NCBI GenBank assembly: GCA_015075365.1
Contig: JABTUN010000002.1
Span: forward strand, 1-64,000
Reading direction: 5' to 3'
Source of the DNA: Verrucomicrobiaceae bacterium
GTDB lineage: Bacteria > Verrucomicrobiota > Verrucomicrobiia > Verrucomicrobiales > Verrucomicrobiaceae
DNA length: 64,000 bases
Shown here: one piece after another, positions 8,293-16,132 of the stretch
How the letters are laid out: every line of letters begins with the position of its first letter
How positions within the stretch are numbered: the stretch's first letter is position 1
Program-made: the position numbers and the translations under genes
Notes under the pieces: generated by a model
The model's database searches: none
What the model was told of the DNA's origin: nothing
The model's input: only the letters and a program-made list of their open reading frames with translations

Positions 8293-10353
8293 CTATTTCT
8301 TGAAGATGATGGGGATGATGAGGATGGCCAGGATGTTGACCACCTTGATCATGGGATTCACGGCGGGGCCGGCGGTGTCCTTGTAGGGATCGCCGACGGT
8401 GTCACCGGTGACGGCGGCTTGATGGGCGAAGCTGCCTTTGCCGCCGTGGTTGCCTTCTTCGATGTATTTCTTCGCGTTGTCCCAAGCGCCGCCGGCGCTG
8501 GTCATGGCGATGCCGACGAAGAGACCGGTGACGATGGTGCCGATGAGCACGCCTCCGAGCGCCTGATAGCCAACGTAGGCCATGCCGATGACGAAGATGA
8601 GCGGGAGCAGCGCGGGCAGGATCATCTGCTTCAAGGCGGCGGCGGTGACGATGCCGACGCACTGGGCGTAGTCGGGCGTGTCGGTGCCGTTGAGGATGCC
8701 GGGCTTGGCGGCGATCTGGCGGCGCACTTCTTTGACGACGGCACCCGCGGCGTTGCCGACGGCGCTCATGCAATGCGCGGTGAAGATGAAGGGCAGCAGG
8801 CCGCCGATGAACATGCCGATGACGACCTTGTGGTTCATGAGGTCGAAGGCGACTTCTTTGCCGAGGAAGGCGTTGAGGTCCTCGACGTAGCTGCCGAAGA
8901 GCACCATGGCGGCGAGTCCGGCGCTGGCGATGGCGTAGCCCTTGGTGACGGCCTTCATGGTGTTGCCGACGGCGTCGAGCTCGTCGGTGATTTTGCGAAC
9001 ATCCTCCGGCAGGCCGCTCATGACGGCGATGCCGCCGGCGTTGTCGGTGATGGGGCCGAAGGCGTCGAGGGAGATGATGATGCCGGAGAGGGAAAGCATC
9101 GAAACGACGGCGATGGCGATGCCGTAGAGGCCGGCGAGGTCGTAGCAGCACCAGATGGAGCCTGCGATGGCGAGCACGGGCCAGAGAGTGGCGTGGTGGC
9201 CGATGCTGATGCCGGCGATGATGTTGGTGGCGTGGCCGGTTTCCGACGCGGCGGCGATGTAGCGCACGGGCTTGTGATGCGTGCTGGTGTAATAGTTGGT
9301 GATCCAGACGACGAGCAGCGTCATGACGAGGCCGACGACGGCGCATTTGAAGAGCGCGCTGCTGGCGATGGCCGCGCCGTTGAGCGTGACGGTGGCACCG
9401 AAGATGGCGTTCGTGGCCCAGTAGAACAATCCGGCGCTGATAAGGCCGGAAACGGCCACGCCGCACACGAGGGCCGCAGTCGGAGCCTGTTTGATGAAAT
9501 TCACCCAGCCGATGCCGATGATGGAGGAGATGATGGACAGGCCGCAGAGCACGAAGGGATAAACGACAGCCGCATTGGCGGATTCCGCACCCGCGGTGAG
9601 GTAGCCTACGAGCACGCCGCCGATCAAGCTGACGGCGTAGGTTTCAAACACGTCCGCAGCCATGCCGGCGCAGTCACCGACATTGTCGCCCACGTTGTCG
9701 GCGATGGTGGCGGGGTTGCGGGGATCGTCTTCGTTGAGGTTCTGCTCGTTTTTGCCGACGAGGTCCGCGCCGACGTCCGCGGCCTTCGTGTAGATGCCGC
9801 CGCCGACACGGGCAAAGACGGAGATGAGCGAGCTGCCGAGCGCGAGACCGACGAGGGAGTCGATGGCGTGCTTGCCATCCGGATGCATGCCTTTGACGAT
9901 GATATAGAAGACGCCGACGGAGAGCAGACCGAGAGCGACGACGAGCAAACCAGTGACCGCGCCACCGTTGAAGGCGACTTTGAGCGCGCCGTGGCTGCTC
10001 ACAGAGGCGGCCTGCGCGGTGCGGACGTTCGCGCGCACGGCGATCATCATGCCGATGTAGCCCGCGGCGAGGGAGCACAGAGCGCCAACAAGGAATCCGA
10101 CCGCGGTAGCCGCATCACGCAGATACCAGATGGCGGCGAGCATGACGACAGCGATGGGGATGATGGCGGCGATCTGCTTGTTCAGATACGCTTTGGCCCC
10201 TTGCTGGACCGCTCCGGCGATCTCCTGCATTTTGGCATTCCCGGCGGAGGCGCTGGTGATCTGGCGGATGAGCAGCAGGGCCACCACAAGACCGGCGACA
10301 GCGAGCGCGATGGAGATGGTGAGTCCGTTTTGGAGCAGGAAGGCGAGAGGCAT
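8293..10353 (-). CDS. hppA: Membrane-bound proton-translocating pyrophosphatase
   Basis: This 686-residue integral membrane protein hydrolyses pyrophosphate and pumps H+ out of the cytoplasm. About 16 hydrophobic segments are evident. Substrate-site motifs are intact: [19 protein letters not shown], then the Asp-rich [20 protein letters not shown]. The variant GNTMKA carries Lys at the position where K+-dependent enzymes have Ala, so by family rules it should be K+-independent. It stands alone, with a terminator behind it and a 193-base gap before the next gene upstream. The start ATG at 10353 begins the first membrane helix directly. Energy conservation from biosynthetic pyrophosphate is the usual role. 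Confidence 0.96.
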   Translation of the reverse strand: MPLAFLLQNGLTISIALAVAGLVVALLLIRQITSASAGNAKMQEIAGAVQQGAKAYLNKQIAAIIPIAVVMLAAIWYLRDAATAVGFLVGALCSLAAGYIGMMIAVRANVRTAQAASVSSHGALKVAFNGGAVTGLLVVALGLLSVGVFYIIVKGMHPDGKHAIDSLVGLALGSSLISVFARVGGGIYTKAADVGADLVGKNEQNLNEDDPRNPATIADNVGDNVGDCAGMAADVFETYAVSLIGGVLVGYLTAGAESANAAVVYPFVLCGLSIISSIIGIGWVNFIKQAPTAALVCGVAVSGLISAGLFYWATNAIFGATVTLNGAAIASSALFKCAVVGLVMTLLVVWITNYYTSTHHKPVRYIAAASETGHATNIIAGISIGHHATLWPVLAIAGSIWCCYDLAGLYGIAIAVVSMLSLSGIIISLDAFGPITDNAGGIAVMSGLPEDVRKITDELDAVGNTMKAVTKGYAIASAGLAAMVLFGSYVEDLNAFLGKEVAFDLMNHKVVIGMFIGGLLPFIFTAHCMSAVGNAAGAVVKEVRRQIAAKPGILNGTDTPDYAQCVGIVTAAALKQMILPALLPLIFVIGMAYVGYQALGGVLIGTIVTGLFVGIAMTSAGGAWDNAKKYIEEGNHGGKGSFAHQAAVTGDTVGDPYKDTAGPAVNPMIKVVNILAILIIPIIFKK

Positions 10354-10546
10354 TGTCAGGAGATGAGAGGTCGGAGTGGTTGGGCCCGGGGACGGGTAAA
10401 GCCAGAGACTTTAGCGGGAGCCAAATCTTCGGCAACATTTTCCTCCTCGGGAATGAGAGGCTTCCCCATACGCGCGCGGTGGCGAGATGCTTTCGGAATC
10501 CATGGACGCGCGCTGTGGCATACGCATGCGTGGCGGATCGCCGGGA

Positions 10547-12835
10547 TCAGAAGCCGCCCACTGGCTGCGGCTTCCATCCAGGGAGCTCTTGCTGCTCCTT
10601 TTTGCGCAGGCTGAGGCGCTGGCTGGTGAACTCGTCCGGCAGGAGGATCTCCGTGGCGGAGCCGAGGGACATGGCACCGAGGAAATGTGTCTCCGTGCGC
10701 TCGGCGGTGAGCGCCAGCCAGGCGAAAGCGCGGTGGTAGAGGCTCATGAAGGCGTCCACATAGGGGGCGATGCACTCGGAGGTGTCGGAGGCCATCTTCA
10801 CCGCGAGGCCGCGCATGCTGGCGGCGTCGGTGTTTTCGACGGAGACAGCGGGCGGCTGTGGCAGCGGCTTTTGCAGGAGATGATCGTTGAGGGGGATGGC
10901 GCGGCCGTCCTCGGTGAAGGGATAGGCGGCACCGTCCATGGTGCCGATGATCTGGGTGATGAGATTGAGCATCTTGGGCACGACGGACTGGAGGGCGGTG
11001 AGGAAGGAGCCGGGATCGTCCACATTGGCGAACTTGGCACCGAGCGTCTGAAAAGCGAAGAAGGTGGTCAGCAACTCCCGAAAGGATGGCAGGGCACCGG
11101 CCATGGCCTCATAGATGCCGACCCAGGCGGGCAGCTCATGGCGGCGATTGAGGAGCCATTCGTCGAGCTCGGACGGCTCGCTCCACCACAGGAGACCGAG
11201 CGCGGCGGAGAAGCGCGCCTCGAGCTCCCGCTCCCGCTCCTGGAGGGGACCCTCCATGTGCTCCATGACCATGCGCTGGCGCGCGCCTTCCGCGCGCAGG
11301 ACGGGGGCGGTGGCGTCCTCCGTGCCGAATTGAAGGCGGGAGACGGCGAACCCGGCCATGCTGAGGGTGGCGGCGGCCTCCAGGTCACGCCTGCGCTGCC
11401 AGGCGATGTTCCATTCGCCAAGGGCCACTTTGAATTGCGGCCCCCAATGCACGATTTCCTCCCGCACGCGCAGGATGGTCTTTTGCAGCTCCGCCTTCCC
11501 CGGGGAACTGGTCGGCGTGGCCCCCAGGCCGCACATGGCGCGCTCCGGGTGCGCCAGGCCGCCGAAGTAACGCCGGATGATGAGCAGGGACTCATCCTCC
11601 CGGCGGTTTTGATGAATGACCTCCTCCTCCGCCACCATGCGGTGCTCGATGAGATTGAGGCCCAGGTCGTGCTGGTAGTAGAAGTAGGTGACCTGGCGGG
11701 AGAGATCGACAAAGGTGCGCAACACGGAGGCGGCGGGCTGCGAGGGGGAAAGGTGCTCCACGACCTGGGCGGCGCGCGGTGGCTGCGCGTCCGCGGCAGG
11801 CTCATCGACGAGCGCGTTTTTTTTGCCTTTGGCGGCCTTGGCCTGCGCGGCCTTGGCGACGTGGCGGGCCATGAGCAGGGAGAGGTTCTCCGGCAGGCGG
11901 TGCTGGTGGATGCCGCGGCGGATTTCCTGCCCGGCGGCGTCCCAGGCATCGCGCAGCAGCGCCAGCTTGCGCTGCATGCGCCGCAGCGGCACCCTGCCGA
12001 TGACATTCGCGCCGCAGTCGTCCGCGGCCTTGTCCATGACCCAGAGGGCCAGGCTGCTGGAGGCACGCGCGGCGACGGCAACGAGCACAAACGGCCCCTT
12101 GGCCAGCCACATCCATCCGCGCACAAGCGCGCGGCCCACGCGATGCCAGCGCTGCTCCCGCTTGGGCGCGTGGTGGAGGTTCAGCTCCCATGCGTCACGC
12201 TCCATCACCGCGCGGTAAAACCAGATGTTCATCTCCCGGATGGTGTGGACGAAGAGCGTGCCCACTCCGCCCGCGCCATGGCCCAGCTCCCGTGCCAGCA
12301 GACCGCCCAACTCCCGCGCCGTGATGACGGAAATGACCGGCATGCCAAAGTACATCATTGTCTCTCCGGACAGGATGCCCTGCAGGCCGCCTTTCATGAT
12401 GGTGCGGGTGGTGATGGTGGAGTCCAGCCACACCTGGGAGGGCGGCTGGATCCTCAGATGCCAGCACAGCTCATGGATGAGCTCGAAAAGCTGCGGCTGC
12501 GTGCCCGGGGTGATTTGCAACGCCACCTTGCCGCTGACCGGCCGCGGGCGCAGCGGGCGCAGCATGAAGACCCAGGTCACCCCCAGGGCCAGCAGGGACA
12601 TGAACTCGGCCACCAAGTTCCATTGCAGCAGGCCTAAGGTGGCCATGGACTTGGTGAGATGGAAAAGCTGCATGCAGATCCACACAAACAGCAGCGCCAC
12701 CATCGTCACATAGGCCAGCAGCAGACTGACCGCAGCTGTGGCGGCGGAGATCAGGATGCCGAAATGCAGAGGTCCCCGCCAGGGCGCGATGCGCACTCGC
12801 TTCAAGGGAGCGTCAGATGGGAGATCGGCGGGCAT
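10547..12835 (-). CDS. Degenerate M48-like membrane protein lacking the first zinc-binding His
   Basis: The 762-residue product has two or three N-terminal membrane helices (about 25-57 and 72-92). A region at 105-260 then resembles membrane-associated Ste24/HtpX-type M48 peptidases. Where those have HExxH, this protein has RELGH at residues 182-186, preceded by the copy-like ARELGG at 173-178. The first zinc ligand is thus replaced by Arg, and I expect it to be proteolytically inactive. The remaining 500 residues are largely helical and unassigned, with a low-complexity Ala/Lys stretch at about 325-340. It is followed by hppA and has a 229-base AT-rich gap upstream. A scaffold or regulatory role is possible, but not shown. 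Confidence 0.6.
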   Translation of the reverse strand: MPADLPSDAPLKRVRIAPWRGPLHFGILISAATAAVSLLLAYVTMVALLFVWICMQLFHLTKSMATLGLLQWNLVAEFMSLLALGVTWVFMLRPLRPRPVSGKVALQITPGTQPQLFELIHELCWHLRIQPPSQVWLDSTITTRTIMKGGLQGILSGETMMYFGMPVISVITARELGGLLARELGHGAGGVGTLFVHTIREMNIWFYRAVMERDAWELNLHHAPKREQRWHRVGRALVRGWMWLAKGPFVLVAVAARASSSLALWVMDKAADDCGANVIGRVPLRRMQRKLALLRDAWDAAGQEIRRGIHQHRLPENLSLLMARHVAKAAQAKAAKGKKNALVDEPAADAQPPRAAQVVEHLSPSQPAASVLRTFVDLSRQVTYFYYQHDLGLNLIEHRMVAEEEVIHQNRREDESLLIIRRYFGGLAHPERAMCGLGATPTSSPGKAELQKTILRVREEIVHWGPQFKVALGEWNIAWQRRRDLEAAATLSMAGFAVSRLQFGTEDATAPVLRAEGARQRMVMEHMEGPLQERERELEARFSAALGLLWWSEPSELDEWLLNRRHELPAWVGIYEAMAGALPSFRELLTTFFAFQTLGAKFANVDDPGSFLTALQSVVPKMLNLITQIIGTMDGAAYPFTEDGRAIPLNDHLLQKPLPQPPAVSVENTDAASMRGLAVKMASDTSECIAPYVDAFMSLYHRAFAWLALTAERTETHFLGAMSLGSATEILLPDEFTSQRLSLRKKEQQELPGWKPQPVGGF

Positions 12836-13064
12836 GAAGACCGGGAAGTAGGCCGAAAAGGGCCGGGAAACATGATAATTAACCCTCTAATTATGGTAAT
12901 TCTAGTTAAATATCTCTATTTTCGCCCTTCCCCAGCCCTTTTCCTTGGTGCGCGGCGACCCAGACTTTCCATGGACCTCCCCCCTGAGACCACACTTTTC
13001 TGGCTAGGCATGGAGGCACGGCTTTGCCGAAGGATTCTCCGCAGAACGCCGTTTTGTCCGCCCC

Positions 13065-13616
13065 ATGAAACTGCTCACGCTCGCCACCACCCTCCTTGCC
13101 GTCGCCTGTCTCAGTGCCGCGGACGCGCCCAAATCCGTTTATGATGTTCCTTTGAAGGACATCGACGGCAAGGACACCTCCCTCAAGGCCTACCAAGGAA
13201 AGGTCATGCTCATCGTCAATGTGGCCTCCCGCTGCGGCAACACGCCGCAATACACCCAGCTCGAGGCGCTGAACAAAGAGTTTGCCAAACATGGCCTCGC
13301 CGTCCTGGGATTCCCCTGCAATGACTTTGGCAAGCAGGAACCCGGCACCAACGAGGAGATCAAAGAATTCTGCTCCACCAAGTACAAGGTGAGCTTCCCG
13401 ATGTTTGACAAAGTCGTTGTCAAAGGCCCCGGCAAGCATCCGCTCTATGAGGTCCTCAGCGGCCCGGCATCCCCCTTCCCTGGTGATGTGAAGTGGAATT
13501 TCGGCAAGTTCCTCGTCGGCAAGGACGGCACCATCCTCAAGCGCTTCGATCCAAAGACCAAGCCGGACGCGCCCGAGGTCGTGGAGGCCATCAAGCAGGC
13601 GCTCGCGGCCAAGTGA
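13065..13616 (+). CDS. Exported glutathione peroxidase-family thiol peroxidase
   Basis: The 183-residue product reduces hydroperoxides with thiol (probably thioredoxin-type) reductant. Residues 1-20 form a signal peptide (MKLLTLATTLLAVACLSAAD), so it acts in the periplasm. Peroxidatic Cys57 lies in NVASRCGNTPQY, Gln91 in FGKQEP, and Trp144/Asn145 in WNFGKF, giving the complete family tetrad with Cys in place of selenocysteine. A second Cys (103, EFCSTKY) is at the position used for resolution in thioredoxin-dependent members. The gene is monocistronic, with a strong terminator behind it and an AT-rich leader (12870-12930) that probably holds the promoter. Confidence 0.93.
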   Translation: MKLLTLATTLLAVACLSAADAPKSVYDVPLKDIDGKDTSLKAYQGKVMLIVNVASRCGNTPQYTQLEALNKEFAKHGLAVLGFPCNDFGKQEPGTNEEIKEFCSTKYKVSFPMFDKVVVKGPGKHPLYEVLSGPASPFPGDVKWNFGKFLVGKDGTILKRFDPKTKPDAPEVVEAIKQALAAK

Positions 13617-13642
13617 GACATGGATGGCATGTCAGTCATCGC

Positions 13643-13668
13643 GGCGGCCTTCGGGCCGCCATTTTTTT
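13643..13668 (+). terminator. Intrinsic terminator after the peroxidase gene
   Basis: A 7-bp perfect stem (GGCGGCC/GGCCGCC) with a TTCG tetraloop is followed by seven T residues, 27 bases after the stop codon. Confidence 0.9.
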
Positions 13669-13744
13669 GCCAGCATGTTCATCGGATGACAACTTTGTGC
13701 TTGCGCGTCCGCGTGGACACGCCACTATCCGCCCACTCAATCTC

Positions 13745-13819
13745 GCGGGTGTAGCTCAGTGGTAGAGCACTTCCTTGCCAAGGAAGATGTCGCGCGTTCG
13801 AATCGCGTCACCCGCTCCA
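13745..13819 (+). tRNA. tRNA-Gly (anticodon GCC)
   Basis: A full cloverleaf is visible: acceptor GCGGGTG/CACCCGC, D-arm AGCTCAGTGGTAGAGC, anticodon stem CTTCC/GGAAG around TTGCCAA (anticodon GCC), and a T-arm with TTCGAAT. The 3' CCA is encoded at 13817-13819. Confidence 0.96.
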
Positions 13820-13865
13820 TTTCTTCAAAGAAGTGGAAGTCGTCATCGCATTCCTCAGGAAATCC

Positions 13866-14714
13866 ATGTTTGTCTGGTCAAAACTCTCCGCCTCCAAGTG
13901 GGCGGACGCCTGGGAGGAGCGTTTCAAGGGGCTCGCCGATGCCACGCCTGTCATCACCAGCTTTCCCGGCCGCGACACCATCCGCGTCGAGGTTTACGCT
14001 CCCGCAAAGAAGCGTGTGCTGGCCATTCAAAAGGAATGGGGCGGCAGCGTGCGCCAGCTCAAGAATCAGAACTGGGCCGCCATGGCCTCCAAGGCCACCC
14101 CGCCGCTGAAAGTGCGGGATGTCTTTGTCGTCTGCACCGCGCGCACCCCGGCGGAGATCGCCCGCGCACGGCGTGAGCATCCCGGGCGTGATGTCATCGC
14201 CATCCCGGCGGACATGGCCTTTGGCACCGGCCATCACGAAACGACCTCCACCGTGCTGCGCATGCTCGTGGATGCCGCGAAACCTCTCCGCGCCGCTGGC
14301 AAACCCTGGAGCCTCGCCGATCTCGGCTGCGGCAGCGGCATCCTGGCCATCGCCGCGAGGAAACTCGGCGCCGCGCGCGCCTGGGGCTGCGACTTCGACC
14401 CCGCCGCCGTGCGCATCTCCCGGGAAAATGCCGCGCGCAATGACACGCCCGGCGTCCGCTTCACCAAGGTCGATGTGCTGGAGTGGGAACCCCGGGAGCA
14501 GTGGGACATCGTCGCTGCGAACATCTTCCACGACGTGCTTGAGGCCGCCTTGCCGCGCATCGTCCGCGCCGTGGCTCCCGGCGGCCTCCTGATCCTCTCC
14601 GGCATCCTCCACACCCAGGCCGGCTCCTGCCTTGCCGCCGGGAAAAAAGCCGGTTTCCGACCAGACACCATCTTGCGCAAAGGAAAATGGGTCACGATGG
14701 CCGGCCGCTTGTAG
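13866..14714 (+). CDS. prmA: Ribosomal protein L11 methyltransferase
   Basis: The 282-residue enzyme uses S-adenosylmethionine to methylate ribosomal protein L11. Residues in the middle carry the family motif IPADMAFGTGHHETTSTVL, followed by the class I cofactor site LADLGCGSGILAIAARKLGA. The acidic loop GCDFDPAA comes next, then ANIFHDVLEAALP, the counterpart of the usual NI-L motif. I prefer the ATG at 13866 because AGGAAA stands 7 bases before it; an in-frame ATG at 13833 would begin only 14 bases after the tRNA. The gene is convergent with the exported protein at 14743. Confidence 0.93.
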   Translation: MFVWSKLSASKWADAWEERFKGLADATPVITSFPGRDTIRVEVYAPAKKRVLAIQKEWGGSVRQLKNQNWAAMASKATPPLKVRDVFVVCTARTPAEIARARREHPGRDVIAIPADMAFGTGHHETTSTVLRMLVDAAKPLRAAGKPWSLADLGCGSGILAIAARKLGAARAWGCDFDPAAVRISRENAARNDTPGVRFTKVDVLEWEPREQWDIVAANIFHDVLEAALPRIVRAVAPGGLLILSGILHTQAGSCLAAGKKAGFRPDTILRKGKWVTMAGRL

Positions 14715-14742
14715 CCCGGGGCAGGTGGCTCGCGGATGCAGG

Positions 14743-16074
14743 CTACCGCACGTTGATCTTCACGCCCACCTCTTTATAGCGCTCCCGAATCTCTGTCGCC
14801 AGTTGCTCATAACTCCTGCCGTCGAGCAGGAGAGCGAGGTGCTTGAAGGGAGCGGACTCCGCCTTGATGTCCGGCGGCGGAAAGTCAGATGGATAGCTGA
14901 AGCGTCCGTCCGGGAAACGCTTCACACGCGGATCGGCGAAGAAGGCCTTGAGCGCCTCCGTCTCCCCATGCACCGCCTCCATGAACCGGATGAAACGCGT
15001 GCCCTTTTTGTCCCCGTCCAGATGGCAGAAATAATAGACGAGCAGCCAGGACCGGAAGTACAACTGCGCCATGCCCTGGTTGGATCCGTCCGCGATGCCG
15101 TCCCAGGCTCCGCGATTCATCGTCATGTGCTCCTCCAGGCCGGGAATCTCCACCGCCAGGCCACGGCGGCTGCTTTCCTCCAGGTGGTCCTTCATGCCCG
15201 TCTTGTGAGCATCGACGCGGAAGTTGCCGTTCTTGTAGGGCAAAGACTCCGTGTACTCCGCCGTGCCCTCGATCACCCATTTCGGCAGAAAGGTCAGGTA
15301 CGCGTCCATCACCTGATGGGTGATCTCATGCACCAGCGTGTCCGCGCTGTAGTTCTCGTTCTTGAACCACGTCTTCCCGCGCATTTCCAGGCCCAGGCTG
15401 GGGAAAGGGATCATGAAGACCTTTGTCGCGCCCATGTACACGCCCCCGGAGTTTGCCGGACCACCCGCCGCGACATAATCCTGCCGCGTCTCATACAGCG
15501 CCGCCTTGTAGCGCTCAAAACCCTCCGGCGGCCGGCACACCACGCCCCACGGCAGTGCCGCCACCAGCGACTTCGTGGCCTCAAAGGTGCGCGCAACCTC
15601 CTTCATCACACTGCCCGCCAGCTTGGACTGGGAGGTGAACTCGAAACCGTCTGAACGATACACAAACTGCCGCGCCGCCGCATTTTCCTCCACCGGTGTG
15701 ATCTCGATGGAGCGCGCAGGCACCTCCACGTTCGCCGGCCACACGCGCTTCTCCACCGGCGTCCGGGCTGGCGCTGCCACAGCCGCCGCCGGTCTCGGGG
15801 ACGCGTCCGTGCCGCCTTGCGATTTCACAAACGCCTGGTCCTCCGTGCTCAAACGGGCCAGCGGGATGGTGTGCTCCTTCCCGTCTGCCATGCGGATCGT
15901 CACACTGTCCGCCGTGCTCGCCACATACGAGGCCTGGATCACCTGGCCCTGCGTGTTTTTCCACGGCCTCAACGCCACGCCGTTCTGCGCGGTGGCGGTC
16001 CAGACCGCCGGGCAGGCGAGCAGGCAAAACGTGATCCGGCGGAGGTTGGCGGTCATGCGCGCTTTATAATTCAT
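14743..16074 (-). CDS. Exported SHD1-domain protein with an HExxH peptidase-like site
   Basis: From the ATG at 16074 the product has 443 residues and starts with a signal peptide (MTANLRRITFCLLACPAVW in the n/h region). Next comes an SLA1-homology (SHD1)-like segment (QGQVIQASYVASTADSVTIR, then IPLARLSTEDQAFV). This small beta domain is common in Planctomycetes and Verrucomicrobia secreted proteins. Further on, LVHEITHQVMDAY has an HExxH zinc site, followed by WVIEGTAEY, whose Glu could be the third ligand of a gluzincin. It is therefore probably a periplasmic or secreted metallopeptidase-like protein; the substrate is unknown. An upstream in-frame start at 16164 would overlap the hrpB stop and put the signal peptide internally, so I reject it. 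Confidence 0.7.
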   Translation of the reverse strand: MNYKARMTANLRRITFCLLACPAVWTATAQNGVALRPWKNTQGQVIQASYVASTADSVTIRMADGKEHTIPLARLSTEDQAFVKSQGGTDASPRPAAAVAAPARTPVEKRVWPANVEVPARSIEITPVEENAAARQFVYRSDGFEFTSQSKLAGSVMKEVARTFEATKSLVAALPWGVVCRPPEGFERYKAALYETRQDYVAAGGPANSGGVYMGATKVFMIPFPSLGLEMRGKTWFKNENYSADTLVHEITHQVMDAYLTFLPKWVIEGTAEYTESLPYKNGNFRVDAHKTGMKDHLEESSRRGLAVEIPGLEEHMTMNRGAWDGIADGSNQGMAQLYFRSWLLVYYFCHLDGDKKGTRFIRFMEAVHGETEALKAFFADPRVKRFPDGRFSYPSDFPPPDIKAESAPFKHLALLLDGRSYEQLATEIRERYKEVGVKINVR

Positions 16075-16132
16075 GCGCCGCGCTTTTGGCAATGGTTTCA
16101 TGCGCGGGCACCTGGCGGAAAGGAAAACGCCT

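Noticed and set aside
8050..10614. Long plus-strand open frame of about 850 codons opposite hppA
   Set aside because: It is rich in Asp, Glu, Gly and His with no domain pattern, and lies exactly antisense to a highly conserved pyrophosphatase. It is a by-product of high GC at third positions.
10487..12637. Plus-strand open frame of about 716 codons opposite the M48-like gene
   Set aside because: Low-complexity composition and no recognisable fold; the minus-strand reading has membrane helices and an M48-like motif.
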